A stretch of DNA of 35,448 bases from Gracilaria vermiculophylla. Taxonomy: Eukaryota; Rhodophyta; Florideophyceae; Gracilariales; Gracilariaceae. Location: contig JAHNZQ020000227.1 in the NCBI GenBank assembly GCA_019155205.2, forward strand, positions 1,291,650 to 1,327,097. Direction: 5' to 3'. Positions 19,627-30,638 of this stretch are shown piece after piece (position 1 is the first letter of the stretch; each line of letters begins with the position of its first letter). The notes under the pieces were generated by a model. The model did not search any database. It saw nothing but the letters and a program-made list of their open reading frames with translations, and had not been told where the DNA came from. The position numbers were made by a program, and so were the translations under genes.

Positions 19627-20071
19627 TTGTGGTATCTTCAGTTCTCCCTTCCAGCTGATAGTGCGTAATATCCGTTTGTAGTTTTTTATGACTGCAAAGG
19701 CGCAAGTTTTTAAAACTCATCTCCGATAATCACGGTCACGAGCCGCCGAAATCCTGGAAGCGGTTCAGCAAGCACCAAGCGGAGAAGGGATTCATTGGGT
19801 GAAAAATGCTCCTATACGAGCTGCTATGAGGCAACTTGGAGAATGAGGGTTTAGAAACCACATGTAAAGGGATCGTAGATACCTGAAACCGTTCAAAAAG
19901 AGTCCCTATCCAAAAATGTAGAAGAATACTCAAGGGTGCTTGGTTTCTCTCCCCTGGAGGTGGTGCTCATCCGGCAGATTAATTACAGTGCGAAGAGCCT
20001 CACTCCACAGGTCTCACTACTGCACACTTGTCTAACTATCTACACTTATTAACGGGAATAAATCTAAATTC
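19627..20071 (-). repeat. 3' LTR (candidate) of element 2
   Basis: A direct repeat of 30639-31060. Shared landmarks include AATAAATCTAAATTC at the outer right edge, AGCACCAAGCGGAGAAGG versus AGCACCAAGCGAAGAAGG, ATCACGGTCACGAGCC versus ATCATGGTCACGAGCC, and TTGTGG at the left edge. Similarity stops on both sides at the same points in the two copies, as expected for an LTR pair. Confidence 0.7.
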
Positions 20072-23000
20072 GGCAAAAGCTCCGGAGTACTGCAGCATAT
20101 ATGGGTAAAATTGTGCACGACATGGCTCAGTAAATAAAATACGAACACTCCTTAGGAATACCTCGTTGTAAATCCACAGAACAAAATCCATTTAGGATCC
20201 TTTGTACTACATACCCTCTTTCTTGATTTGAACCACTAACCACTTCTTCAAATTGAATTTTCCCATAGATCTATCTTGCAATAGCTCCTAACTGCGGCGA
20301 GGCCATATCGGCCCCCCCCCCCCCCGCAATGCGACAAATCATCTCCCCCAAGGGATCCCCCGAACTCCCTAGTTTTTGCGCGGTGTATTGACCGCAGGCT
20401 CGCGTATCTGCTTTGAGGTGCTTTTAGGTCCCTCAAGCTTCTTGATTTTACCTCGTGTGCTCCGTCCTGGTGTATCATGCAGTTGCTATAGCGTCAGTCC
20501 GGTTAGACTCGTCCATGCAACCCGGATATGACCTACTATACCTAAGTTGCCTGCCGTTCACAGGCATGGCGCGGGCTGGTCTGGCTTATTAACTGGCTCC
20601 TCCTCGTGGTGCGGTGCCGCTGATTCTCCTAAAGTGCAAGACCTTCCGATTTCCTGAAATACCTCTTTAAGGAAACGCCCGAGTCGTCACGTTTGTTCGT
20701 CTATTCGAATCGGAGACATCTCATTTCATAGTTTTCCCGTCCGTTCTGTCGTCGTTTTCTTTTTGCTATGAAATCGTTCCCCAATATGGTGCTTATTTCC
20801 TCCCGTGCATTCCCTTTTCCGTCCTCTCCGCGTATTCCTTGATGGGGTCGTGACATCGTTTTCTCCTCTGACGGGAATATAACGGTGGATAGCTCTCATA
20901 TTGGTGTTTCATCCCACTCCTTCGGTGCCACCCAACACTCGGTCTCCGTTCTTCCAACTACATTCACTTTCGGGATGACTTCTCCACCTAGGCACCTGCT
21001 TCTCCATTTGATTCTGAGATGTATCACACCTCCACCGGGGCACCGCTCCGCCCAGGGGAGCACCTAGACCATCGTTCTACACGAGTCATTGTGCCCATCC
21101 ATGACAGGCTTGTCAGCCTTCCTTGCTCCATGGGGGATCACATTCACTATTTTGGGTCGTACCTTCAAGCGATGCGATTCCGCGTCGTACCGAAGGTCAC
21201 TTGGAACAACAAGAAGCAGAACCGGGTGGACACCTTCCGTGCTCACTGGCTCCCTAATCCGTTTTACGATGAAAATGCTTCGACCACGGTGGAACACAGC
21301 GACACGCCTTACCTCAGTTGTGGCGAAAAGCACCGGATTCAGTCTCCACTCCTACTACTCCTACACACGGAAAGCACTCACCAGCGAGCGAGGCGTCTTA
21401 AAAGCCTCACCGACGGACGCTCCGCCTTTGCGATACTGCCGTTCAATCCCCCTTACGATCGCCTCTGTTGGCTAAATCGCAACCGATGGGGGACGCACCT
21501 TGCGGAACGTGTTCGGATGCTTCCATGGTTGGCACAACACGGAGGTCCATGAAATGCCTTTCGGGCAGCGTTCGAAGTATTGCCTTTAGGCGAACGACTC
21601 CTGGAGGGTCCATTGGGTCTTCCCGCATATCCGTGTGGCGATGGCAATCACATTCGCGTACCATACCTCAGAGGTTTTGGATCGACAGGACTCCTTAGGA
21701 CGGTTCATCATGCTGATCGTCTCAACGGAATATGCGCTCGGCATCCTAGCGACTTAACTCCATGCAGCGGACGAAGGAGTCACTTCCTATAGTCCGTGTG
21801 GCAACGGTCGCCTCCACTGAAATTTCGTATTCGCCACCTACCGGACATTTGCACCCCTTCTCGGTAACAGTTATCAAGGTCCTTCGATCTTCATGGCCTC
21901 AGAATCTGGTTAGAAACATCGCATGGACCGAGTCCGAGTCGGAGAAGCTGCTAGAGTACAACCTACAGGTGACATAGAACGAGACGCCGGGTCACCTGTG
22001 CAACCATCACGGCAAAGCCAAAGTTCATCCCATTGTGAAGAACTACAATGGAGACGATGACGAGCGAGCCTCTCCGGCCTTCTCTCCGCCTTGGAGCTTC
22101 TTTCGTTCCCCAGGTGCCACGGCTGCGTGTCACGGATTAGGATCCTGTGTTGCGAAGCCTGGCGCTCCGTATGCCACTTCAGTAATCGGCTCTGCCACAG
22201 GGCGTGACTGCGCCCTCCAAGGTGATGGCACGGCCTTCAGCACAGATGCCAGATCCTCCCATTCCTTAGGCAGATGTGACTCCTATAGAAGAGGATGAGA
22301 TTACTCCTGTCCCTACTATTTCGGTCCCGGTGGTGCAACCACGTTTGAGGAGCGTTCCGGTTCCGAATATAAGGCCTCGCCCGAGAAACTTCCTGGCTCC
22401 TGTGCCGCTCTCATCTCCGGTGCTGGCTGGCTCCGCCCTTATTCCTGCCCTTCTCTGCGGCAGGACCTGCAGCATCGGCTTAAGAATCAGCCGTTCTGGC
22501 TGGTCCGCCATCCGGGACTCGTTCTGCGGAGGCTGTTATCCCGTCGGCAGAGATTGCCGCTTCTGGCATATCATCGCGCAGTTTGTCTTCTGGGGCGTTC
22601 GGTACTGCCTTTCAAGAGTTAATGCAGGCTTTTGTCGTGATGGGCCGTCCTGCTTCCGTTTCTTCTGGAAGTGCATTGCGCAAGGCTCGTGACTGGGGCC
22701 TTGATCTTCGTAAGGCACGGGAGGACTGAGCCTCTACGGCTGGGATCAAGTAGAGCCGGAAAGTGTTCATCGAGAGTCAAGCTCTAGTAACAAAGGCTCG
22801 CCTCGATGCGGAGTATGCGACGCGGTTTGGGATCCTATAGGCGTAAAGAACCCGGCGGTGGGAGTTATCCTACACAGTGACAGATTAAAATATCCTTAAG
22901 GTGCAGCAATGGCTCCTCGACCGGTGATGGGTATACTAGTTGGTCGTCCTTGAGCATCCAGTGGCAAGAAATGCCCCCACAGAAGCATAGGGCTAACGGG

Positions 23001-23109
23001 CAACAGCGACCTGGAGGCGATACACTAAAATAAAAATGCGGTAGAGATAGTCTAGAACGAAAAACACTCCGGATTGGAGCTCTTCTCTCGTTTCTAAACG
23101 GAAAGGCCT
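20072..23109. other. 3-kb unassigned segment between chromodomain and 3' LTR of element 2
   Basis: The segment has open but mutually overlapping frames on both strands (for example plus 21019-21552, 21089-21475 and 22276-22692). It contains a run of 14 C at 20312-20325. None of the frames has a recognisable domain, except that a coding-like plus-strand stretch at 22450-22840 stands out. It may be an insertion in the opposite orientation or an unusually long 3' region of element 2. Confidence 0.35.
22450..22840 (+). pseudogene. coding-like remnant of unknown family
   Basis: On the plus strand one frame reads an Ala/Ser/Pro-rich stretch (AEAVIPSAEIAASGISSRS), then FQELMQAFVVMGRPAS, ALRKARDWGLDLRKARED and VFIESQALVTKARLDAEYAT. 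Stops at 22481-22483, 22727-22729 and TAG 22838-22840 interrupt it. The low-complexity N-terminal part followed by an amphipathic helical part suggests a gag-like or coiled-coil protein, but I do not recognise it. It is antisense to element 2. Confidence 0.3.
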
Positions 23110-23570
23110 ATGCGAAAATGCGTTTCCGCTTCAGATTGACTTGGTATCTTTTGAGGAGGTTTTCCGGAATGTGTCCCGGGAGATCATCAACGTAATACTT
23201 TGAGGTGCACTCGTACCATCGTACGCGTTACGAAAACCCTGCAGGGGTGTGTCGGAAGGAGAAAACATGATCTACCGCGAAAAGGATATCACCTTGATGG
23301 GTCATTATGATGTCAGGAGCTTCTATCAATGTTTCTCCGAGAGATGTGACTGGATCTCCGGTATCTATCGAATATCGTCGCTCCTGAGATGGTCGGAGTA
23401 GGACTTTTCGCGTGTGGCCCCTGAGGTGGGGTTGCAGGCATTCTTGAAAGGCATGGCCTTGGGACTTTCGTCACTTGATCACGGGAGACGACGTCTCGGT
23501 ACCCGTTTAACTCGATGGCGACAGTTTCTTTCTATGTGTCCTTGATTTTTGAAGGCCTTGAAATGTTTGG
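23110..23570 (-). pseudogene. integrase C terminus and chromodomain of element 2
   Basis: Downwards from 23570 the minus strand shows ETVAIELNGYRDVVSRDQVT, the end of a GPY/F-type integrase tail, then in another frame DILFAVDHVFSFRHTPAGFS, a stop, RVRWYECTSKYYVDDLPGHI and PENLLKRYQVNLKR. The latter is a chromodomain (the aromatic VRWYG and IPE..L.RY signatures). It makes element 2 a chromovirus like element 1. A stop in the middle and a frame change near 23400 inactivate it. Confidence 0.7.
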
Positions 23571-23639
23571 CCCTAGCTTGCGCGGGACTTCTGGCGGTTT
23601 ATCGGACGTCTTCCGTGGTTTGTCGAGGAAACCCTCGTC

Positions 23640-24497
23640 TCTTTCCTTGAAGGAGAGTATGTCCTTATAGTGCCTTAAAATTGAGCACTTCGCATGAGCC
23701 GCTGTTGGTGCCTATGACAAATCCTTTGGATGCACTCTAGAGCGTGCCTATAGAACGGCTTTAGGTGGGACGCACGAGAGCAAAAAAGTGAAAAGCGCGG
23801 TACTCGTGAAGCGATGCACCTTTAGGTTGTATGTATAGATGAGCGGGCCTAACTATGCGCGCCAATCTTTCTGATAAACTACGACGCAGTGTTTTAGCCT
23901 TGAGGCGAAGGTTTTGTTAAACTTCTCCGCCTGTACTTTGGTCAACGGGTGGTTTGCAGTGGTAAACAAGTGCTTCATCCCCAGCATTTCTGAGATGGCG
24001 CTGAAAAGCTTCGCCGCGAGCTGGGGTCTGCTGTCGAGAAGAAGGTGAAAGGGGATCCTATATGGGTAAAGCCAATTAAAGAGAAGGGTGCTAGCAATTT
24101 TTTCTGCCTTCGTGCTTTTGAATGGAATGGCGCCCGTGATCTTCGAGAACCGATCGGTGATTACGAGGATTAATCGGTTTTATTTTTCCAACTTGGAGAG
24201 AGGGCCCAAAACATCCATGGCCACGAACTCCAAGGGTCCTGAAGGCAGGAACAGGGTGAGAAGCGTTCGGGTTTTGGAAATATTCCCTTGAGCGGCGGCG
24301 CACGAGTGACAATTCGTCATCGTTTCAGAAGCCTTATTAGCCATTCGCAGCCAAAAAACTTTCTCCTTATAATAAAAAACATGCGTGATACACGGGGGTG
24401 CACTGAAAGGCGAGAATAGTGTAGTAGATAATGAACCCTCGCCCGTAGGCTCTGCGGGACCAATTATTGGAGAGCCTCGCCCAGGAATGCGTGGCAT
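23640..24497 (-). pseudogene. integrase of element 2
   Basis: The zinc-binding region is worn but keeps NCHSCAAAQGN. The catalytic core reads PLEFVAMDVLGPLSKLEK, then after TAA LILVITDRFSKITG (Asp), LLDSRPQLAAKLF (Asp, usually LSDNGPQF), HLFTTANHPLTKVQAEKFNK (Glu) and LGPLIYTYNLKVHRFTSTAL. The pieces share one frame with stops at about 24182 and about 23845. All three D,D,E positions can be traced. Confidence 0.8.
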
Positions 24498-24749
24498 ACA
24501 AGTACGCCGTCACGGCCAACATCATATGATGATGCCAGACTCCCCAGAGTAGGGAGGCCTTCTTTGCCGTACGTGGCAGTACGCCTCCTTCAGGACCTCC
24601 GCTATAAAGATGGAGAGAACTTCGTTCTCTCCCTCAATGAGGGGGTATCACCTCAAAGATTCCAGTAAACATGCCTCCAGGTTCACAGCATTTCAAGCAT
24701 TCTCCTTCGGATCTGTCTTTCCTGTCGGTGCTATCGATGAGTAGACACA

Positions 24750-26286
24750 GAATGGTGTCCTCCAAAACTGTTCTATCTTCTTTCTCTGTATACATACGTG
24801 ATAGTGCGACTGCAGCCTGGTGTTTTATGCCGTGGCAATGGACGATTACAAACTTTTACTCCAAGAGACGTAGTCTCTACCTCTCCAGGAGGCCGGAAGC
24901 ATCCGACGAGGAAAGTATCCATTTCAATGGTGCATGGTCCGTCCTCAGGGTGAAACGAACGCTCTCTACGTATTGACGTAGAAGTAACACCGTACATACA
25001 ATGGAGAGGCATTCGATCTCCGAGATAGAATAACAACGCTCCGCCGGTTATAGGCTACGACTTCAGTATTCTTTAGGTTGAATTCCACCTTCCATTTGTT
25101 CCTGTAGGAGTGAAAGTCCAACCTGATATTTACAGACGTCTGTGTCTAGCATGAATCGGCCGTTCCGCTTTGAGAGAAACAAGATAGAGGGCTCTATTAG
25201 TTTCGTCTTCAAAGTGTTAAAGGCTTCGAACTCATCGTGCGTCAAGGTGGCCAGTTGCGTCGATATGTATTTCTCCAAAAGGGAACTTCACTGCGCCGCA
25301 ATACGTGAGACGTTCTGAAAAAACCTCCGACAGACATTTCATAACCCCAGAGAGGAACAGAGCTCCCTCTGATTTGTGAAAGGGTGAGCTTCCTTGATAG
25401 CTTGAGCCTTCGTGGACCCCTCTAGGCACTTCGGGAGGACAAAGTGCCCAAGTTATTCCGCCGAGGCATTAAAAATGAAACACTTGTACATGTATAAGGT
25501 GAGCCCAGCATCCTTCAGGAGCTGCAGCACGTGGTTAAAATGCATAAAGTGCTCCTCCACCCTGCGCAAGGATATAATGAAAATGTCAGTATATATGAGG
25601 GCGTACTGCCACTTCACCTTTGAAATGATTATGGCTACTGCTCATTGAAACGTATCGGGTGAATTTTTCAATCCCAATTAGATCTTTAAGGATCTGGATA
25701 TTCCACAGTGGGAGGTGAAAGTTGTTTTATCCTTATCGAAGTCATCCATTTAAATTTACCATTAGCCACCATTGGCATCCAGCCTGGAGAAAATGGACGC
25801 ATCCCCTCAGGCTCCAATACATTCATCCATACGGGATTTCGGGTAGGAATCGGGTACCGTCACCTCATTGTGGCGTCTGTAGTCAGTACAGAACTTCAAG
25901 GAGCCAGCTTTCTTCTTCGCTGACACCACCGAGGAAGGCTATTCAAAATTGTGGGGCTCCATGACGCCTTTATCAAGCTCCCGTTAGATCTCATCGCGTT
26001 CGAAATCACGCGCACGAGGCCCGGCTCTCCTCGTGAGTTGTTGTACCGGTCTCGCCTCAGATATGAGCTGGATCCGAGGCTTGGCCAGGCTTACCTTACC
26101 AAGTCAAGCAGACTGTATTTCCTCAGAGACGGATAGCATCCCCACTATTCTATAGAGATACTCTTTGAATCCTTCGACAGTTTGGAGCTTCTCCTGCCAC
26201 GGTACAGGCTTCTCTTCCTCTAGAATCGTCGATACCGCTCCGGATTCTATGGTGGCGATTGCATCATGTTCACCATGGTCTTCCAT
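24750..26286 (-). pseudogene. reverse transcriptase-RNase H of element 2
   Basis: One minus frame with several stops shows RIQLISEARPVQQLTRRAGP, GSLKFCTDYRRHNEVTVPDS, SRMDECIGA, a worn LDANGG region, ALIYTDIFIISL at the catalytic YxDD position, GLTLYMYKCFIF, IKEAHPFTNQREL, LLEKYISTQLATLTHDEFEA, GRFMLDTDVCKYQVGLSLLQ (RNase H Asp), SISEIECLSIVC (Glu), RFTLRTDHAPLKWIL (Asp) and QAAVALSRM. The YxDD motif has become YTDI, so the second active-site Asp is lost. Stops include 26104 and several between 25980 and 25650. Confidence 0.82.
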
Positions 26287-26456
26287 ACGAGAAAGATAGG
26301 CCAGTCATACAGGGGCCGGGAGTGCCGATCTGAAGACGGAAGCTTTTTGAACCCGTAAAGGTCACTCCTTCAGGTTAGCAAGAACGAATCTAATGGGAAG
26401 AGCCGTAATTCTGTCCATAACGCCATTCGCCATCATGGAGTGCTGCTTACTCGTCG

Positions 26457-27404
26457 TCAGATGTTGATTTCCATGTGGGAATGACCGGCCAGATGCAGAT
26501 GTCTGCACCCAAACTTTGGCATGACTCCTTGCGGGTTGTCGATACTCTTCATCACCTGGAGCTTATTCAACTGTGTCTCCCTTGCAAGATTACCCACTTG
26601 AAGCGAGTTGGCGTCTGGTCCCGGAGATGCGGACACGATACGTACAGGGGCAGCGTCGTGACACGTCAACTTCCGCAGGCGTTGGTATATTGCACGTACA
26701 TACCGATTCACAAAGGAATTGCCAAATATGTATTGTGCTGCCAAGTTGGTCGCCACTAGGAAACACATCTTCATCTGTAAGGCGCCCATTTGGAGATAAA
26801 AAAGTAACGCCCCGAGGATAATTGATGCTTGATGCAACGGGTTTCTTACCGTGAGGAGCTTGCCAGTCCTCAAGGAGCCGAGAAGAGACCGTGGGAGTAT
26901 GTCAGTGTGCGCCAGGATGAGGCCAGCTGCGGTGTCTAGGAGAGCGCGCACCGTTATGGATTTGAGCAGGAAACATTCAATAAAGGCAGAAACCTTGTAA
27001 CTCTCAGGGCAGAGCGTCCGAACAGAGTCATCAGAGGCGGCGAAGGGGTACGAAAGGATTAGGGGTCCCGCCGATTCTGCATCCACTGCGCAGATGGGTT
27101 TTCCGCTTTTCCTGATGGTGACCGCCGTGGGATGGAGGTATGATAGTAAGGAGCCCCGGGGAGTCTCTACGCGTGACCCTGAGGGTTTTTTTACTCGAGG
27201 GTATTGTCGTTCGAGTAGTGGGCGGCTGCTGCGTTCGCGCTTTGAAATGCGCCGTGTTCCCCGGAGATGCAACAGGTTTGGGTGCTGGCCCCTGCACTGT
27301 CGGCGCAAGTGCCAGTGGAGCAGGTTAAACTCCAATTCGAGCGTGGTAACCGTAGATTCCTTCAGAAAACCCGATATCGTTATACGCAGTGCGATAACTT
27401 CCAC
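26457..27404 (-). pseudogene. protease region of element 2
   Basis: A 315-codon open stretch contains FIECFLLKSITVRALLDTAA at about residues 141-160, the aspartic protease active site with Asp-Thr-Ala in place of the usual Asp-Thr-Gly, and later FLVATNLAAQYIFGNSFVNR, the position of ILGxDF. It is out of frame with the gag piece at 27325-28053. The protease would cut the Gag-Pol polyprotein. DTA also occurs as a change in inactive retropepsins, and the rest of the copy is already decayed. Confidence 0.6.
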
Positions 27405-28053
27405 CCTTCATCGGTGTGTCCTTGAGGTTCTGAAAGTTCTTCTCCCGTTCCTGCAGGATGGAGGCTTTCATTGCCGTGGTGAAACTGGTACAGTGTAATG
27501 GCTCTTGAGACAAACTAATTATGCCAGGCGATGGGTAGCCCCGAGGGTTTTCAATTTGGACATTCCTGGAGGATCCTGTCAAAGCGCACGAAGAAGGCGG
27601 CGAGGTTCTGAGCATCCTAGACGGTACTACCTGAGGTGAGGCGTATGTGAGAGCAAGAGCCTCTTGTTCTCCTTCGAGTGTGAGCTCATCGACCTCCCTT
27701 GAGATGCTGGAGTCCAACACCAGGGCGGATGCCCGACGATTCTTTAAGACCGTTGGTTTGTCCGAGAGTGGATCTTGGCGACGGTGAGCGACATTGTGGG
27801 TATCCCCACAGGGTTCCAAAAAAAGTGCTACATCCGTATGGGTCGTTTTTTGGAGCGTTGTCGGGTGATTACGCACCCCGGCGCAGATCGAGGGAAGGAG
27901 TCCCTCGACAAACAACGACTTCAATGGCCGTTCAGAGTACATGTTCCCACACCGTATGGCATTCATCCGCAGCTTCTGTGAGAACTCCGTTTCGGTCATT
28001 CCCGTATTGTCGGTCGCGAATGTTGCGGAATGTGCCATACATTGCTGGAACAC
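27325..28053 (-). pseudogene. gag of element 2, C-terminal half
   Basis: The frame resumes directly after the LTR-like insertion with FQQCMAHSATFATDNTG, then EFSQKLRMNAIRCGNMYSER and PLKSLFVEGLLPSICAGVRN, the end of a Ty3/gypsy capsid domain (F..RL...A.RCGN....E....FVEGL.P.I). A Glu/Pro-rich tail follows without an obvious CCHC knuckle. The first codon of this stretch is not a real start, because the gene begins beyond the insertion. Confidence 0.7.
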
Positions 28054-28056
28054 ACG

Positions 28057-29002
28057 TGTGGAATGTTCCAGTATTGTCTAGCACATTGCACGCTTTGTTG
28101 GCCCAGCAAAGACTACAGTATTTTAGTGATGCTGGCGCAAACTGTCGCTTTATTATTGGTTAGTGTGCAGCTCCGGAGGTCTCTAGAAGCCAATGGAGTA
28201 ACCCAGACGCACACATGAGTAACTTGCAAGTAGAAATGCGTATTTGGCTCGTTTGTAGGGTCTCTAAACACTATAAAAGGAGGGTCTGAGCTACAGACTT
28301 CGGTCTGAACTCACCTCAACAATCGACCAGCATCTAAGCCCCACCCCCCATCATCATCAACAACCAGTGAGGCGCTCGCCGCTGGATAAAGGGCTTCTAG
28401 TGAGGCGTTTGCCGCTAGTTGCCCGATAGGGTGGGGAATACCGTCGCCAAGACCGGTTGAAGTGCCTCAGGCGTTGAAGGGAGACGGATAGTTTGTACCA
28501 AAGGTGTTTCTGTCTTCTGTGAGCCCCACCGGAGCTTTGCTCGGATAACGGTGTCGGTCGAAAGACCTGGTGATTTCCGGACGGAAATACTTGCCGGGAA
28601 GCTATCCGCAGGCGACGTGCCGGGCAACCTTTCCTGCAAAGGGCCAGCTTGGGTATAGAGCGAAAGCATATCCTGCTGTTAGTAGCTCTCCTCGGGAAGC
28701 CCTGTAAGGATTGTATGCGCCTGCTTCTGGTTAGTGCAGAGGTAGGTAGGCTGCAGAATTCACTTCACATCCGGAGTGTCTGACCGGAAGCCGAGGGTCT
28801 GACCCTTAGTGATCCTTGATATAATTCTTGGGTTGCACGCCGTTTCAAGAAGAAGTTAAGAAGTTTTATATGGGGATTGAGCCTCTTGCTCTACCTAGTG
28901 ATATTTTCTTTCATCGAGTGGGTTTAGTTCCTTTTATCTCACTGTTTTCAACTTGTTTTGGGGCTTTTAGCTACGAAGAGCACCCTTTTGGCTTTCATTA
29001 CT
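28057..29002 (+). mobile_element. solo-LTR-like insertion inside gag of element 2
   Basis: About 946 bp separate two halves of the same gag frame. The insert begins TGTGGAATGTTCCAG, has a promoter-like CTATAAAAG at 28271-28279 and an 18-bp direct repeat (AGTGAGGCGYTYGCCGCT at 28366 and 28399), and encodes no recognisable protein. ACACGTGT lies at both edges (28052-28059 and 29003-29010), so a target duplication of ACACG or ACAC is likely. The palindromic repeat leaves the exact tips ambiguous; a TG...CA version would end at 29004 (ACTACA). It is not related to the LTRs of element 2 by eye, so it comes from another LTR retrotransposon, possibly copia-like. Confidence 0.65.
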
Positions 29003-30061
29003 ACACGTGTTTAGCCCCTTGCGTCACCGTCTCGTGATGGCGCCCACACGTATTATGCCTACAGGACGTGACTTCAGCGTCAGCATCGGCTATCACCTCA
29101 TCCTTTCCATACCTTTTAAGGAAGAAATTCACCACCTCGGGGTACGTCGTCAAGATCTCCGTTCCAGGATCATCCACAATGGTGCTCTTCCCCGTGAGGC
29201 GTGGGTGCACCAGCGAATGTGCTAGACCTGTGAGGTATAAATGAAAGCACCAGACGTTGGCACCTTCATGGACAACATTTGTACTATACGCCAAACGGAA
29301 GCGTGTGAAAAAGTTCAACATCGAAATGGGGTCCTCATCTGAGAAGCAATGCTTCTTCATTTGAATATCTATGCGGCGCTGGATTTTCGTAAGTCCTCTT
29401 AAGACCGACGCGTTATAAAGAGTGGAGCGATCATTCCACCGATAGGTGTCATAATCCAACACTTTGGCGAAGAGGTTGTTAAGCGGGACGACCTTCTTGA
29501 ATCTTCTTTTCTTCCCCACAGGAGGTGTTCTGTCCTCTGAGCTGGAGCTGTTCACAGATTCAGAGTCTGATCTTCTCTCCGAATCAGTGTCTCGTTTTCT
29601 GCTTTTCTCCTTCTGCTTCTTTCAACGTTTTCCTGTAGGTTGTCTGGGTGCCTGACGATACCCCGGCTATCGCGATGTACCCTAGGAGTATTCTGTCCTT
29701 CTCTTCTTGCGTGAAGTACTCCGCGACCAGTATTCTGTCCTAATTCGTGAGGCGACAGGTCCAGATGACTCATAGAAATGTTCCTGAAGTGTTTCCGTTT
29801 CCCTACGGCAGTATATTTTCCTCCTCTGGCCCAAGGGGCGGCAGTATCGTGTTTTTCTCTGCCCGGTTTCACCTTAAGTGTTAATAGAGAGATCCTTTCC
29901 TGTACGGAAGAATGACTTTGAAATGCCGCTATAAAGAGTAGCAGCGCGGAATGGGAACTACACTTCGCACGGATAACATCTGGTATCACTTCTAGGAAGG
30001 CGTCCGAATCCAGCAAGGCATCCACGGCACGGTGAGCATTATACGTTGCGATGTCCTCCAC
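29001..30061 (-). pseudogene. gag of element 2, N-terminal half
   Basis: Two overlapping minus frames make up this part. 30061-29552 holds a possible start (MEDIATYNAHRAVDALL) and a Lys/Arg-rich linker. 29555-29001 holds the capsid core with VLDYDTYRWNDRS, TKIQRRIDIQMKKHCFSDED, MLNFFTRF and LYLTGLAHSLV, matching gag of element 1 in order. The second frame ends at TAG 29001-29003, which is created at the edge of the LTR-like insertion. A frameshift lies between the two pieces near 29553. Confidence 0.7.
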
Positions 30062-30619
30062 GAGAGCTTGACGGCGCGCCCTGACGTGTTCTTAAACACA
30101 TGCAAAAACTATTTTGACGAGCTTATGTGTGAGTCAATACGTTAGACGCGGGGCCGGGACCCCAAGAGGGAGTTAGCCTCCGGGTGTTCCCGTCTTTACA
30201 GTACCTGAGGTGTCAGTTGCGATGCCGTTTGCGGTTCTCAAACCTCCACGATGGCGTTCTCCAGACGTGTCGTAGGGGATTGCGCTTGCCTCCGGTTGTG
30301 CAATCTCTCAAAGCGATTCCTGAAATGCTCCACAGAGGAGCCAGGACTCCTAAGTAGCATTTCAGGGTTCTACAGTCTGACGGCCTTCTCCTGGGGAGCG
30401 CTGCGCTTGCTTCGATCGCAAACGTGATCAGTCACTTGAGGGTCTTGTAAGAGGGTTTCCATTGGAGGTTTCGATGAGGTCCATATAGGATTTGGTCGGG
30501 GGTGATTTTTTTGCAGTTCCGGATCATCTTAAAGGAGAATTCCACTTTTGGGTTCCAATCGGTGCAAGCTAGCAACTCCGTTCTGTCGCGACTCTTGTGA
30601 TTCTTTGAGGAAACTGGCC
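30062..30619 (-). other. untranslated leader of element 2
   Basis: Between the 5' LTR/primer site and the first possible gag codon there is about 560 bp. A minus frame at 30432-30680 crosses into the LTR and has no recognised domain. Position suggests the 5' leader, with any packaging signal. Confidence 0.35.
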
Positions 30620-30637
30620 TTCCGAGTCGGGAGACCA
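30620..30637 (-). promoter_or_regulatory. candidate tRNA primer-binding site of element 2
   Basis: On the plus strand TTCCGAGTCGGGAGACCA reads like the 3' end of a tRNA finishing in CCA. The element's sense strand (minus) therefore carries TGGTCTCCCGACTCGGAA one base after the LTR-like repeat ends. Reverse transcription of Ty3/gypsy elements is primed by a tRNA 3' end at this position. The tRNA species cannot be told from the sequence alone. Confidence 0.45.
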
Positions 30638-30638
30638 G

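Noticed and set aside
20312..20325. A run of 14 C.
   Set aside because: A simple homopolymer, also prone to sequencing error; no link to a gene or element end could be shown.
21019..21552. A 177-codon plus-strand frame.
   Set aside because: Two other frames are open over the same bases (plus 21089-21475, minus 21064-21333), none has a known motif, and the local GC content makes long chance frames likely.
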